Part shown: positions 1 through 7,481 of the stretch, piece after piece
How positions within the stretch are numbered: the stretch's first letter is position 1
Layout of the letters: every line of letters starts with the position of its first letter
NCBI RefSeq assembly: GCF_013374115.1
Contig: NZ_AP022673.1
Coordinates: 3,304,501-3,368,500 of the forward strand
Origin: Sphingomonas sp. HMP9
Lineage (GTDB): Bacteria; Pseudomonadota; Alphaproteobacteria; Sphingomonadales; Sphingomonadaceae
Reading direction: 5' to 3'
Length of the DNA stretch: 64,000 nucleotides
Position numbers and translations under genes: made by a program
The notes under the pieces: generated by a model
Seen by the model: the letters and a program-made list of their open reading frames with translations, nothing else
Database searches by the model: none
What the model was told of the DNA's origin: nothing

Positions 1-1342
1 CCTTGCCCGTGGACCCGAACGGCTTCACCGCATAGCCCCAGACGGTATCGGCGTTCGCACCCTTGAAGTTGAACCGCGTGACCGTCGGCATGTCGATCCC
101 CGCAAGCTTGGCAGCGTTGACCTGCGTCAGCCGCTGCGGTGCGCGGGTCCCGGCGACGCGGTAGAAATCGGCTGGTGCGATTAGGCTGTCCATCGCCACC
201 ACAGGCCCCCGCGCGGTGATCGCCACTGCGCTGACTTGGCCCTCCTGCGTGAGCCGCGTGACGGCGCCGCTCGTCGCGTCGACGCGGAACAGCGGCGTCT
301 CCTGCGTGTCGTCCGCCGTCACATAGAGCGACTTCGAGTCCGGCGCCCATGCGATCGAGCCGACCGACCGGTCCCAACGCTCGGTCAGCGACACCGTCTT
401 GCCGCTGGCGATATCGCGCAGCGTCAGTACCTGACGGTCCGCCTCGAACCCAGGCCGGCGCATCGCGAAGAACGCGAGCGTGCGGCCATCGGGCGACACG
501 GTCGGCAGGTTGTCGGTCGCTGTGTTCGCCGCGGTCAGGTTGACCGGCGCCGCAGAGCCGTCCGCCGGCACCGAGAAGATATCGAGATTGGTCGACAGCG
601 ACTCGATCCGCCCAGCCTCGCGCATCGCGAAGTAGACGGTACGACCGTCGGGGCTCCACGACACTTCCTCGCCGCCGCCATACGGCTTCGATGGCGTATC
701 GCCCACCAGCGCGCCGACCAGCGGAACGCCGTTCCCCGCCGCACCCGCAGCGGTCAGCGGCAGCACGAAGAGCTGCGAGCGCGTCCCGTCCGCCCACGTG
801 TCCCAGTGCCGCACGAACAGCTGGTCGTAGGTGCGGCCTGCGCCAGCGTTCGGATCCTTCTTCTCCATCGCCGGCTCGAGGCTCGGCGCGCCGGGCTTGC
901 GATCCGCCCAGACGAGCAGCTTGTCCCCGGTCGGCGCGACCTTGAAGCCGCTGAACCCGCCCTTGAAAGCCGTCAGCTTGCGCGGTGTGCCGCCCGTGAC
1001 GGGGACCGACCAGACCGCATCCTCGCCGCCCTTGTCCGGCGTGAAATACACCGTGCTGCCCACGATCTGCGGATCGTTCTCGTTGACCTGCGGATCGGCG
1101 AGCAGCTTCACCGGCGACGCGCCCGGCGTGCTCAGATCGAGCCGCCATAGGTCGAAACGCCCCTTGTCGGCGGCAAGATCGGTCTCGCGCTGCGCCCAGA
1201 CGAGCCAGTGCCCGTCCTGCGACGCAGTCGGCGCACCGACGCGGCTGAGCATCGTCACGTCGTCGATGGTGAGTTGCCGGGCGGAGGCGGGGGCACTCGC
1301 AAGGGCAAGCACGGCGAGGCTGGCGGAGAGCATGATCTTCAT
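1..1342 (-). CDS. S9-family (prolyl oligopeptidase-like) peptidase, N-terminal part, cut by window edge
   Basis: About 447 residues are visible and the 3' end lies outside the window. The start ATG is at 1342 and gives a signal peptide ending near APASA. It is followed by TolB/WD40-like beta-propeller blades with repeated SPDGRT and APDSK turns. The last residues (GYAVKPFG) look like the linker into the alpha/beta-hydrolase catalytic domain, so the catalytic Ser-Asp-His would lie beyond position 1. Families of this type are usually 650-700 residues and remove dipeptides or acyl-amino acids from peptides in the periplasm. It is divergent from the serine protease at 1488, with about 145 bp between them. 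Peptidase specificity cannot be read from this half. Confidence 0.85.
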   Translation of the reverse strand, partial: MKIMLSASLAVLALASAPASARQLTIDDVTMLSRVGAPTASQDGHWLVWAQRETDLAADKGRFDLWRLDLSTPGASPVKLLADPQVNENDPQIVGSTVYFTPDKGGEDAVWSVPVTGGTPRKLTAFKGGFSGFKVAPTGDKLLVWADRKPGAPSLEPAMEKKDPNAGAGRTYDQLFVRHWDTWADGTRSQLFVLPLTAAGAAGNGVPLVGALVGDTPSKPYGGGEEVSWSPDGRTVYFAMREAGRIESLSTNLDIFSVPADGSAAPVNLTAANTATDNLPTVSPDGRTLAFFAMRRPGFEADRQVLTLRDIASGKTVSLTERWDRSVGSIAWAPDSKSLYVTADDTQETPLFRVDATSGAVTRLTQEGQVSAVAITARGPVVAMDSLIAPADFYRVAGTRAPQRLTQVNAAKLAGIDMPTVTRFNFKGANADTVWGYAVKPFGSTGK

Positions 1343-1487
1343 GGCGTGCTTGATAGGACGCATGCGGGATCGGGCGCAATCACCAGGGTTTGCACGGCGT
1401 GCCTCTCAGTTGGCTTGCACGACAGCACCGGTTCAGATCATGGCGGTATCAGGTCATAATCGCCCAACGCCTCCAGGATCGCCGTGT

Positions 1488-2795
1488 ATGTTGAAGACCT
1501 TGATCCGCGGGACGGCAAGTGCGCTGCTTGTGGCTGCCATGGCGACCGCGTCTGCGGCACAGGTCGTCCTTCCGCCCGCAAGCGGCGCGGCGCATGTCCA
1601 ATTGCCCGTCGATGCGCTGATGCAGGATGCGGCGGAATATGCGCGGCGGTTCGGCGTGCCGTTCGACGAGGCGTTGCGGCGGCTGCGCGCGCAGGGCGAC
1701 AGCGTGCCGGCGACCGACGCGCTGCGCGAAATCTTCAAGGATCGCTGGGCCGGGATCGCGATCGAACATCTGCCGACCTACCGGATCGTCGTGCTGCTGA
1801 CCGGCACCGATCCCGTGCCGGACCAGCAGGTCGTCGCCGGCGGCATGACCGTCCCGATCGTCTTCCGCACCGGCGCTGCCGCGACGCGCGAAGCCGTGCT
1901 CGCGGCGATCAGCAGCTACCAGGCGAAGATCCGCGCCGCCCTGCCGCATCCGCCCGGACTCGGCGTCGACCAGCGGACCGGCGAGCTTGTCGTGATGACC
2001 GCGAGCGCCGACGCCGATCTCGACCGGAACGGCGCGTTGCGCGCGCGCTTCGCGGCGATGACGGGCGTGCCGGTGCGCATCGACATCGTCGATCGCCCGC
2101 CAGTCGACATGCAGGTCGAGGCCGCTCCCGTCGCGACCCAGATCGCACCCGCACCAGCCGCCAGCGGCGCGATCGAAGGGGGCGGGCGCGTGGTCGGCAC
2201 CGTCGATGGCAAGCGCTATGCCTGCACGACCGGCTTCGTCGTATCCGATGGCATCCGGAACGGCGTGGTCACCGCGGCGCATTGCCCGGACACGCTGTCC
2301 TATGTCGGCAAGCGCCCATCGGACGGCAGCCGCGAGGAATGGGCGCTGGCGTTCGTCGGGCAATGGGGCTGGGGCTATCAGGACGTGCAGGTCAACGTCG
2401 CGACGGCTGCCGGCGTCAGCTACGCGCCGCTGTTCTACGCCGATACCGCCAAGACGCTCGCGCGGCCTGTCGCGACGTGGCGGTACCGGGCCAGCACGCG
2501 CGCAGGCGACTTCGTGTGCCACCGCGGCGAGCGGACCGGGTATAGCTGTGCGGTGGTCGCGATGGTCGATTTTGCGCCGGCGGGTGATCTGTGCGGCGGC
2601 GCGTGCCTGCCGACCTGGGTCGCGGTCGAGGGGCCGACATGCAAGGGCGGCGACAGCGGTGCGCCGGTGTTCGAAGGCACGACCGCGCTTGGCCTCGTCA
2701 AGGGCGGGACGTATCGCCGCGACGGCACGTGCCTATTCTATTATTACATGTCGACGGACTATCTGCCGCCGGGCTGGACGCTGCTGCACCAATAG
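1488..2795 (+). CDS. Secreted S1 (alpha-lytic/streptogrisin-like) serine protease with pro-region
   Basis: The protein has 435 residues. The ATG at 1488 gives a signal peptide (MLKTLIRGTASALLVAAMA, cleavage near ASA-AQ). A pro-region of roughly 200 residues follows, with a YRIVVLLTGT stretch resembling alpha-lytic protease pro-domains that act as folding chaperones. The catalytic domain has His265 in VTAAHC, Asp299 in YQDVQV and Ser390 in GGDSGAPV. Several cysteines (YACTT, HCP, VCHRG, YSCAV, LCGGACLP, PTCKGG) suggest disulfides and export. It lies directly upstream of a sigma/anti-sigma/TonB receptor set. Its stop codon is the first TAG of a tandem repeat. An in-frame extension upstream of 1488 exists but lacks a signal peptide at its start. 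Confidence 0.88.
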   Translation: MLKTLIRGTASALLVAAMATASAAQVVLPPASGAAHVQLPVDALMQDAAEYARRFGVPFDEALRRLRAQGDSVPATDALREIFKDRWAGIAIEHLPTYRIVVLLTGTDPVPDQQVVAGGMTVPIVFRTGAAATREAVLAAISSYQAKIRAALPHPPGLGVDQRTGELVVMTASADADLDRNGALRARFAAMTGVPVRIDIVDRPPVDMQVEAAPVATQIAPAPAASGAIEGGGRVVGTVDGKRYACTTGFVVSDGIRNGVVTAAHCPDTLSYVGKRPSDGSREEWALAFVGQWGWGYQDVQVNVATAAGVSYAPLFYADTAKTLARPVATWRYRASTRAGDFVCHRGERTGYSCAVVAMVDFAPAGDLCGGACLPTWVAVEGPTCKGGDSGAPVFEGTTALGLVKGGTYRRDGTCLFYYYMSTDYLPPGWTLLHQ

Positions 2796-2873
2796 GACTG
2801 CAGCAATAGGACGGCGCCAATAGGAGTGCGCCGATAGGACTGCGCCAATAGGACTGCGCCAATAGGACTGCGG
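2790..2873. repeat. 14-bp tandem repeat, six units, starting at the protease stop codon
   Basis: Six 14-bp units of consensus CAATAGGACTGCGC run head to tail at 2790, 2804, 2818, 2832, 2846 and 2860. Units differ by 0-2 bases. Each unit contains TAG, and because 14 is not a multiple of 3 the TAGs fall in all three frames, two per frame. The first TAG is the stop codon of the serine protease. The array lies 100 bp upstream of the sigma factor gene. Confidence 0.95.
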
Positions 2874-2972
2874 GGGGGCGGCCGATTGTGTCTCCCCGCC
2901 AAGCGCTGTACGTCCCGCCGGGAACACGGTGCCGCCGAGCGCCGATCGGCGGCCTATCGACACGGGCGGACT

Positions 2973-3488
2973 ATGGACTCCTCGGGCCTTGAGGCCGTTT
3001 TCCTTGCGAACCGCGACACGCTGCTGCGGTTTCTTCGCTCGCTCGGCGCGGGCGATGCGGCGGAGGATCTGCTGCACGAGCTCTGGATGCGGATCCAGAC
3101 CGCACCGACCGGCCCGATCGCGTCGCCGCTGTCGTATCTCTACCGGATGGCGAACAATTTAATGCTCGATCGTCACCGTGCCGTGCGGCAGGCGGAGAAG
3201 CGCGATCGTGAATGGACCGAGGCGACCGGCGGGCCTTCGCTCGACCGGTCCGAGGCGCCCTCCGCCGAACGCGTCGTAATCGCGCGCGAGCAGGCGGCCC
3301 TGGCGGAGGCGGCCTTGCAATCGGTCGGCGATCGCGCCGCGCGGATCTTCCGCCGCCACCGCATCGACGGGGTCGAGCAACGGACGGTCGCAGCCGAGTT
3401 CGGGGTCAGCCTCAGCACCGTCGAGGGCGACCTGCGGAAAGCTTACCGCGCGATGATCGATGCAAAGCGACGGTATGATGAGGCCTGA
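2973..3488 (+). CDS. ECF sigma factor, FecI-like
   Basis: The protein has 171 residues. The ATG at 2973 is preferred because upstream in-frame codons give an arginine-rich stretch with no family match. Region 2 runs from FLANRDTLLRFLRSL through AEDLLHELW and YLYRMANNLMLDRHR. Region 4 is ARIFRRHRIDGVEQRTVAAEFGVSLSTVEGDLRKA, described here in pieces: a FRRHRI helix and a GVSLSTVE helix-turn-helix. FecI-type factors direct RNA polymerase to TonB-receptor promoters. The FecR gene follows 33 nt downstream, then the receptor, so this is the usual sigma/anti-sigma/receptor order. Confidence 0.92.
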   Translation: MDSSGLEAVFLANRDTLLRFLRSLGAGDAAEDLLHELWMRIQTAPTGPIASPLSYLYRMANNLMLDRHRAVRQAEKRDREWTEATGGPSLDRSEAPSAERVVIAREQAALAEAALQSVGDRAARIFRRHRIDGVEQRTVAAEFGVSLSTVEGDLRKAYRAMIDAKRRYDEA

Positions 3489-3521
3489 TACGATCGTCTC
3501 CGTCTTCGGCTATAGGAGGCC

Positions 3522-4442
3522 ATGATGGCGGAGCATGACGATATCGATGCGCAAGCGCTGGACTGGGTCGTCAGGACCGGTGGCGAGGCGTTCGACGATT
3601 GGGAAAACTTCCAGGCTTGGCTGGAGGCGGACCCGCGTCATGCGGCTGCGTATCATGCGATGTCGACGGATATAGAGGAGATGGCGGCGACCGTGCCGGC
3701 CGTGCAGTTCGCTCCGGACGTGATGCGGACTCCGCGGCGGCACTGGCCGGTCTGGGTCGGTGGAGCGATGGCGGCGTCGCTCGCGCTCTTCGTCGGCTAT
3801 GAGGCGATCGAAACGCGCGCGCACCCCTATGCGGTAGAGACGGCGGCAGGCGTGATGCGGACGGTACAACTCGCCGATGGGAGCAGCATCGCGATGGGCG
3901 GTGCGACGCGGCTGACGCTCGACCGCAACGACCCGCGCACCGCGACGCTAGAGCGCGGCGAGGCGATGTTCGTGGTGCGGCACGACGCGAGCGACCCGTT
4001 CGAGGTCAGTGTCGGCGGCGCACGTCTGGTCGATGTCGGTACCGCGTTCGACGTGAAGCACGCGCGCGGCGAAACACGGGTCGCCGTGTCGGAGGGCGCG
4101 GTCGACTATAACCCGGGACGCGACGGCATCCGGCTCGCAAAGGGGCAGGGGTTGGTCGTGCGCGACGGCGAGGCGACCGTGACCACCATCGACGTCGCCA
4201 GCGTCGGGTCGTGGCGCGACAGCGTGCTGGCCTATGAAGGCGCGACGCTGGCGGAGGTCGCGGACGACCTGTCGCGCGCGCTCGGCGTCGACCTGCGCGT
4301 CGATCCGGGCGTGGCGAAGCGTCCGTTCAGCGGCAGCATCGCGACCGCCAAGCTGTCCGGCGATCCCCGGCTCGCCGCGCCGCTGCTGGGTGTCGCGATC
4401 CGCAAGCGTGACGGTCACTGGGTGATGTTCTCGCGCTCGTGA
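3522..4442 (+). CDS. FecR-family anti-sigma/sigma regulator
   Basis: The protein has 306 residues. The N-terminal part (residues 8-46, including DWVVRTGGEAFDDWENFQAW) is the cytoplasmic FecR N-terminal domain that holds the sigma factor. A single membrane helix follows at about 75-95. The periplasmic FecR domain then spans about 105-200, with the motif VDVGTAFDVK, and a short STN-like C-terminal domain binds the receptor's signalling domain. A strong AGGAGG lies at 3514-3519. It is 2 nt from the ATG at 3522 and 5 nt from a second ATG at 3525, so the second Met may be the true start. The end overlaps the receptor start by 4 nt. Confidence 0.92.
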   Translation: MMAEHDDIDAQALDWVVRTGGEAFDDWENFQAWLEADPRHAAAYHAMSTDIEEMAATVPAVQFAPDVMRTPRRHWPVWVGGAMAASLALFVGYEAIETRAHPYAVETAAGVMRTVQLADGSSIAMGGATRLTLDRNDPRTATLERGEAMFVVRHDASDPFEVSVGGARLVDVGTAFDVKHARGETRVAVSEGAVDYNPGRDGIRLAKGQGLVVRDGEATVTTIDVASVGSWRDSVLAYEGATLAEVADDLSRALGVDLRVDPGVAKRPFSGSIATAKLSGDPRLAAPLLGVAIRKRDGHWVMFSRS

Positions 4443-6814
4443 GGATGCGCGGATGTCTGGTCGTCGCGGCGCTTGTAGTCGTCGCTCCCGCGCAGGCGGC
4501 TCCTCTGACGCGCAGGGCGCCGGCGGTCGACTTGCCGGCGGGGCGTCTGGGCGACGCGGTGCTGGCGCTCGGGCGTCAGTCGGGGACGAGCATCGTCGTC
4601 GGCGATCCGACGCTATGGGCGCGGCGCGTGCCGGCGGTGCGCGGGCGGATGAGCGCGCGTGAGGCGCTCGATCGACTGGCCGTCGCGGCAAACGCCGACG
4701 TTGCAGCCGCAGGACCGTTGGGATGGCGGCTCGTTGCTCGCGCACCGCATGTCGCGATGGTCCGGGCGAAGCGGCCGAAGGTCGTCCCCATCGCCGCGCC
4801 GGTGACGGAAGGCGCGGACATCGTCGTCACCGGCAGCAAGCGCGACGTCCGGTTGCGCGATTTCGCAGGGCAGGTGGCGCTGCTCGACGGTGTCGATCTT
4901 GCGCTCGGCGGTGCGGGCGGGACCGAGGCGATCCTCGCGCGGCTGGCAAGCGTGTCGTCGACGCATCTCGGCGCCGGCCGCAACAAGCTGTTCATTCGCG
5001 GGATCGCCGATTCCAGCTTCACCGGACCGACGCAAACCACGGTCGGCCAGTATTTCGGCGACCTCCGTCTCAGCTATAACGCGCCCGATCCAGACCTGCG
5101 GCTGTACGATATCGCGTCGGTCGAGGTGCTCGAAGGGCCGCAGGGGACGCTGTACGGCGCAGGGTCGCTCGGCGGGATCATCCGCACCGTGCCGAACGCA
5201 CCGGAGCAGGGCGCAGTGTCGGCGTCGATCGCGGGCGGACTCTCGGCGACATGGCACGGCGATCCGGGCGCGGACCTGGGCGCGACGCTGAACATGCCGC
5301 TCGGCGACCGCGTGGCGTTGCGCGTCGTCGGCTACGGCGTGCGTGAAGGCGGGTATATCGACAACCCGGTGCTCGATCGCCGCGACGTGAACCGGACGCG
5401 GATCGGTGGCGGTCGCGCGATGCTGCGGCTCGATGCGGGGAATGGCTGGACGGTCGATCTCGGCGGGATCGGGCAATGGACCAAGGGCGACGACAGCCAA
5501 TATGCCGACCGCGACGCGCCGGCCCTGACACGATCCAGTGCGATCGTGCAGGGGTTCTCGGCGGACTATCTGATGGGGCAGGTCGTCGTATCGGGCGAGA
5601 TCGGCGGATTGAAGGTCAAGTCCTCGACCGGAATCGTCGGGCAGACGCTGACCGAGCGCTACGATGCGACGCTGCCCGAAGGCGCCGCGCGAGTGTTCGC
5701 GCAGCGCAACGCGACCAACCTGATCGCGAACGAGACGCGGGTGTGGCGGCCGATGCGCAACGGGTTCGGCTGGGTGGTGGGCGGTAGTTTCACGCACAAC
5801 CGCACCCGGCTTTCGCGGTCGCTGGGGCCGATCGATGCACCGACGCCAGTGACGGGTGTCACGAACAGCATCGACGAGGCGACGCTGTACGGCGAGGGGA
5901 GCGTGCAGTTGGTGCCTGGGCTGACCGCGACGGCGGGCGCGCGCGTCACGCGAGCGTCGCTCGCGGGAACCGGCGAGGACATCGCGCCGGCACGGCTGGA
6001 GACGGTCGCGCTCGCCCGCGCTCGCGTGACGGCGGATCGGATCGAGACGAGCGTACTCCCGTCCGCGTCGCTGATCGCGGCGGTCCTGCCGAAGGTGTCG
6101 CTGTATGGTCGGTACCAACAGGGGTTTCGACCCGGCGGCCTCGCGATCGAAAGCGATTTCGTACGGCGGTTCGAGAATGATCGCGTGCGGACGCTGGAGA
6201 GCGGCGTGCGCTACGGGCTCGCCGGACTCGACAATGCCTATCTGACGGCGAGCGTATCGCACACGATCTGGCAGGATATCCAGGCGGACTTCATCGACGC
6301 GACCGGCCTGCCAAGCACCGCCAACATCGGCGACGGGCGGATCTGGACGTTCAGCGCAGCGGGCGGGTGGAAGCCGGTCGCCGGGCTGACGCTCGATGCG
6401 GGCTTCACCTATAACGACAGCCGCGTGACCGAACCCAGCCCGGCGCTGTTCGTGGCGCTCGCGCGGATGAGCCAGGTGCCCAACATCGCGCGCTACGCCG
6501 GTCGGCTGGGGGCGGACTATCGCCGTGATCTCGGCCGGGATCTCGAACTACGGGTATATGGCTGGGCGCGCTATGTCGGCCGGTCTCGGCTGGGTGTCGG
6601 TCCGGTGCTCGGCGAGGAGCAAGGGGACTATCTCGATACGGCGCTGACCGCGCGGGTCGGGCGGCCGTCGCTGGGCGTGACGCTCGGGATGACGAACCTG
6701 ACCGACAGCGTCGGCAACCGGTTCGCGCTGGGCACGCCGTTCCAGATGGGCAGCGGGCAGATCACGCCGCAACGTCCGCGTACGATCCGGATAGGCTTGG
6801 ACGCGGCCTTTTGA
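4439..6814 (+). CDS. TonB-dependent outer-membrane receptor with N-terminal STN signalling domain
   Basis: The protein has 791 residues. It starts with GTG at 4439 (overlap GTGA with fecR) or ATG at 4445; both give a signal peptide ending at APAQA. The STN domain occupies about 25-95 (LPAGRLGDAVLALGRQSGTS). The TonB-box-like segment ADIVVTGSK is near 128. The plug domain covers about 140-255 (NKLFIRGI, VEVLEGPQGTLYGAGSLGG). A 22-strand barrel follows, ending in the expected C-terminal Phe (IRIGLDAAF). An STN receptor next to FecI/FecR normally switches on its own synthesis when substrate binds. The substrate is unknown; the protease next door makes a peptide-derived ligand worth considering, but iron chelates are equally possible. 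Confidence 0.93.
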   Translation: MRMRGCLVVAALVVVAPAQAAPLTRRAPAVDLPAGRLGDAVLALGRQSGTSIVVGDPTLWARRVPAVRGRMSAREALDRLAVAANADVAAAGPLGWRLVARAPHVAMVRAKRPKVVPIAAPVTEGADIVVTGSKRDVRLRDFAGQVALLDGVDLALGGAGGTEAILARLASVSSTHLGAGRNKLFIRGIADSSFTGPTQTTVGQYFGDLRLSYNAPDPDLRLYDIASVEVLEGPQGTLYGAGSLGGIIRTVPNAPEQGAVSASIAGGLSATWHGDPGADLGATLNMPLGDRVALRVVGYGVREGGYIDNPVLDRRDVNRTRIGGGRAMLRLDAGNGWTVDLGGIGQWTKGDDSQYADRDAPALTRSSAIVQGFSADYLMGQVVVSGEIGGLKVKSSTGIVGQTLTERYDATLPEGAARVFAQRNATNLIANETRVWRPMRNGFGWVVGGSFTHNRTRLSRSLGPIDAPTPVTGVTNSIDEATLYGEGSVQLVPGLTATAGARVTRASLAGTGEDIAPARLETVALARARVTADRIETSVLPSASLIAAVLPKVSLYGRYQQGFRPGGLAIESDFVRRFENDRVRTLESGVRYGLAGLDNAYLTASVSHTIWQDIQADFIDATGLPSTANIGDGRIWTFSAAGGWKPVAGLTLDAGFTYNDSRVTEPSPALFVALARMSQVPNIARYAGRLGADYRRDLGRDLELRVYGWARYVGRSRLGVGPVLGEEQGDYLDTALTARVGRPSLGVTLGMTNLTDSVGNRFALGTPFQMGSGQITPQRPRTIRIGLDAAF

Positions 6815-6859
6815 GCGCCCGCGTCCCGACGTTCGTCAGGACGCGGGGCGTGCGCTGCC

Positions 6860-7345
6860 TCAAGCGTTCGCCAGCGCCCGCTGGTCTGCGGGCAGCAACG
6901 CCAGCGCGGTCTTGTAGCAATCGTCGACATGCGAGTTGCCGACCAGTTTCATCGCGCCGAAGCTGATCGTCGCCGCCACCGCCGAGCCCGCGAAGGGCAC
7001 GAACTTGGCCATCGACCCCACCGCAACGCGCGCGCCGACGCGGCGGAGCAGGGCAATGACGATGCGCTTGGTCACCATCCGGCCGATCATCGTGTTGCCG
7101 AGGCTGGACGCCATCACCAGCGCCTGCTGCGCGAGCTGCGGCTCGAGCTTCTGCACCTGCTCGTGATCAAGGCCGAAGCGCTTGCTGATCTCGGGCAGCA
7201 GCTTGGTGAGCAGGCCGATGTCCGCGATGATGTCCGCGCCGGGAATCGGCACGACGGCTGCGCCCGCAGACATCATCGAGCGCGTCGTGACGAGGCGTTT
7301 GCTGTCGTCGCGGATGCGGTCGAGTTCGGCAATGGTGGTGATCAT
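6860..7345 (-). CDS. Small EcsC/DUF697-like hydrophobic protein, function unknown
   Basis: The protein has 161 residues. It has a short polar N-terminus, then two hydrophobic segments: AGAAVVPIPGADIIADIGLL (about 28-47) and the glycine/alanine-rich region FVPFAGSAVAATISFGAMKL (about 116-135). The PIPGADIIADI motif resembles EcsC and DUF697 proteins, which associate with membranes, some of them beside GTPases. No GTPase is nearby. It is convergent with the TonB receptor and divergent from the autotransporter. The family call is by eye and the function is unknown. Confidence 0.65.
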   Translation of the reverse strand: MITTIAELDRIRDDSKRLVTTRSMMSAGAAVVPIPGADIIADIGLLTKLLPEISKRFGLDHEQVQKLEPQLAQQALVMASSLGNTMIGRMVTKRIVIALLRRVGARVAVGSMAKFVPFAGSAVAATISFGAMKLVGNSHVDDCYKTALALLPADQRALANA

Positions 7346-7481
7346 GCTGACGTTTCCCTGAAATTATCGAGCCGATAACGCGCCGCATCCGCGCTGGTGC
7401 CGCTGGATAATGCGGTGGGGTTCAAGGTTCGCGGGCCACGTCTCCGTCCTCTTCTCGAAAACACATCGAAAAGGGTTCCGT

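Noticed and set aside
2790..2873. Possible CRISPR array
   Set aside because: Units are 14 bp, with no spacers, and no cas genes are nearby.
1..6814. Lasso-peptide cluster
   Set aside because: The receptor, sigma factor, FecR and S9 peptidase are suggestive, but no precursor, B- or C-protein gene is present, and the S9 protein looks like an ordinary dipeptidyl-type peptidase.
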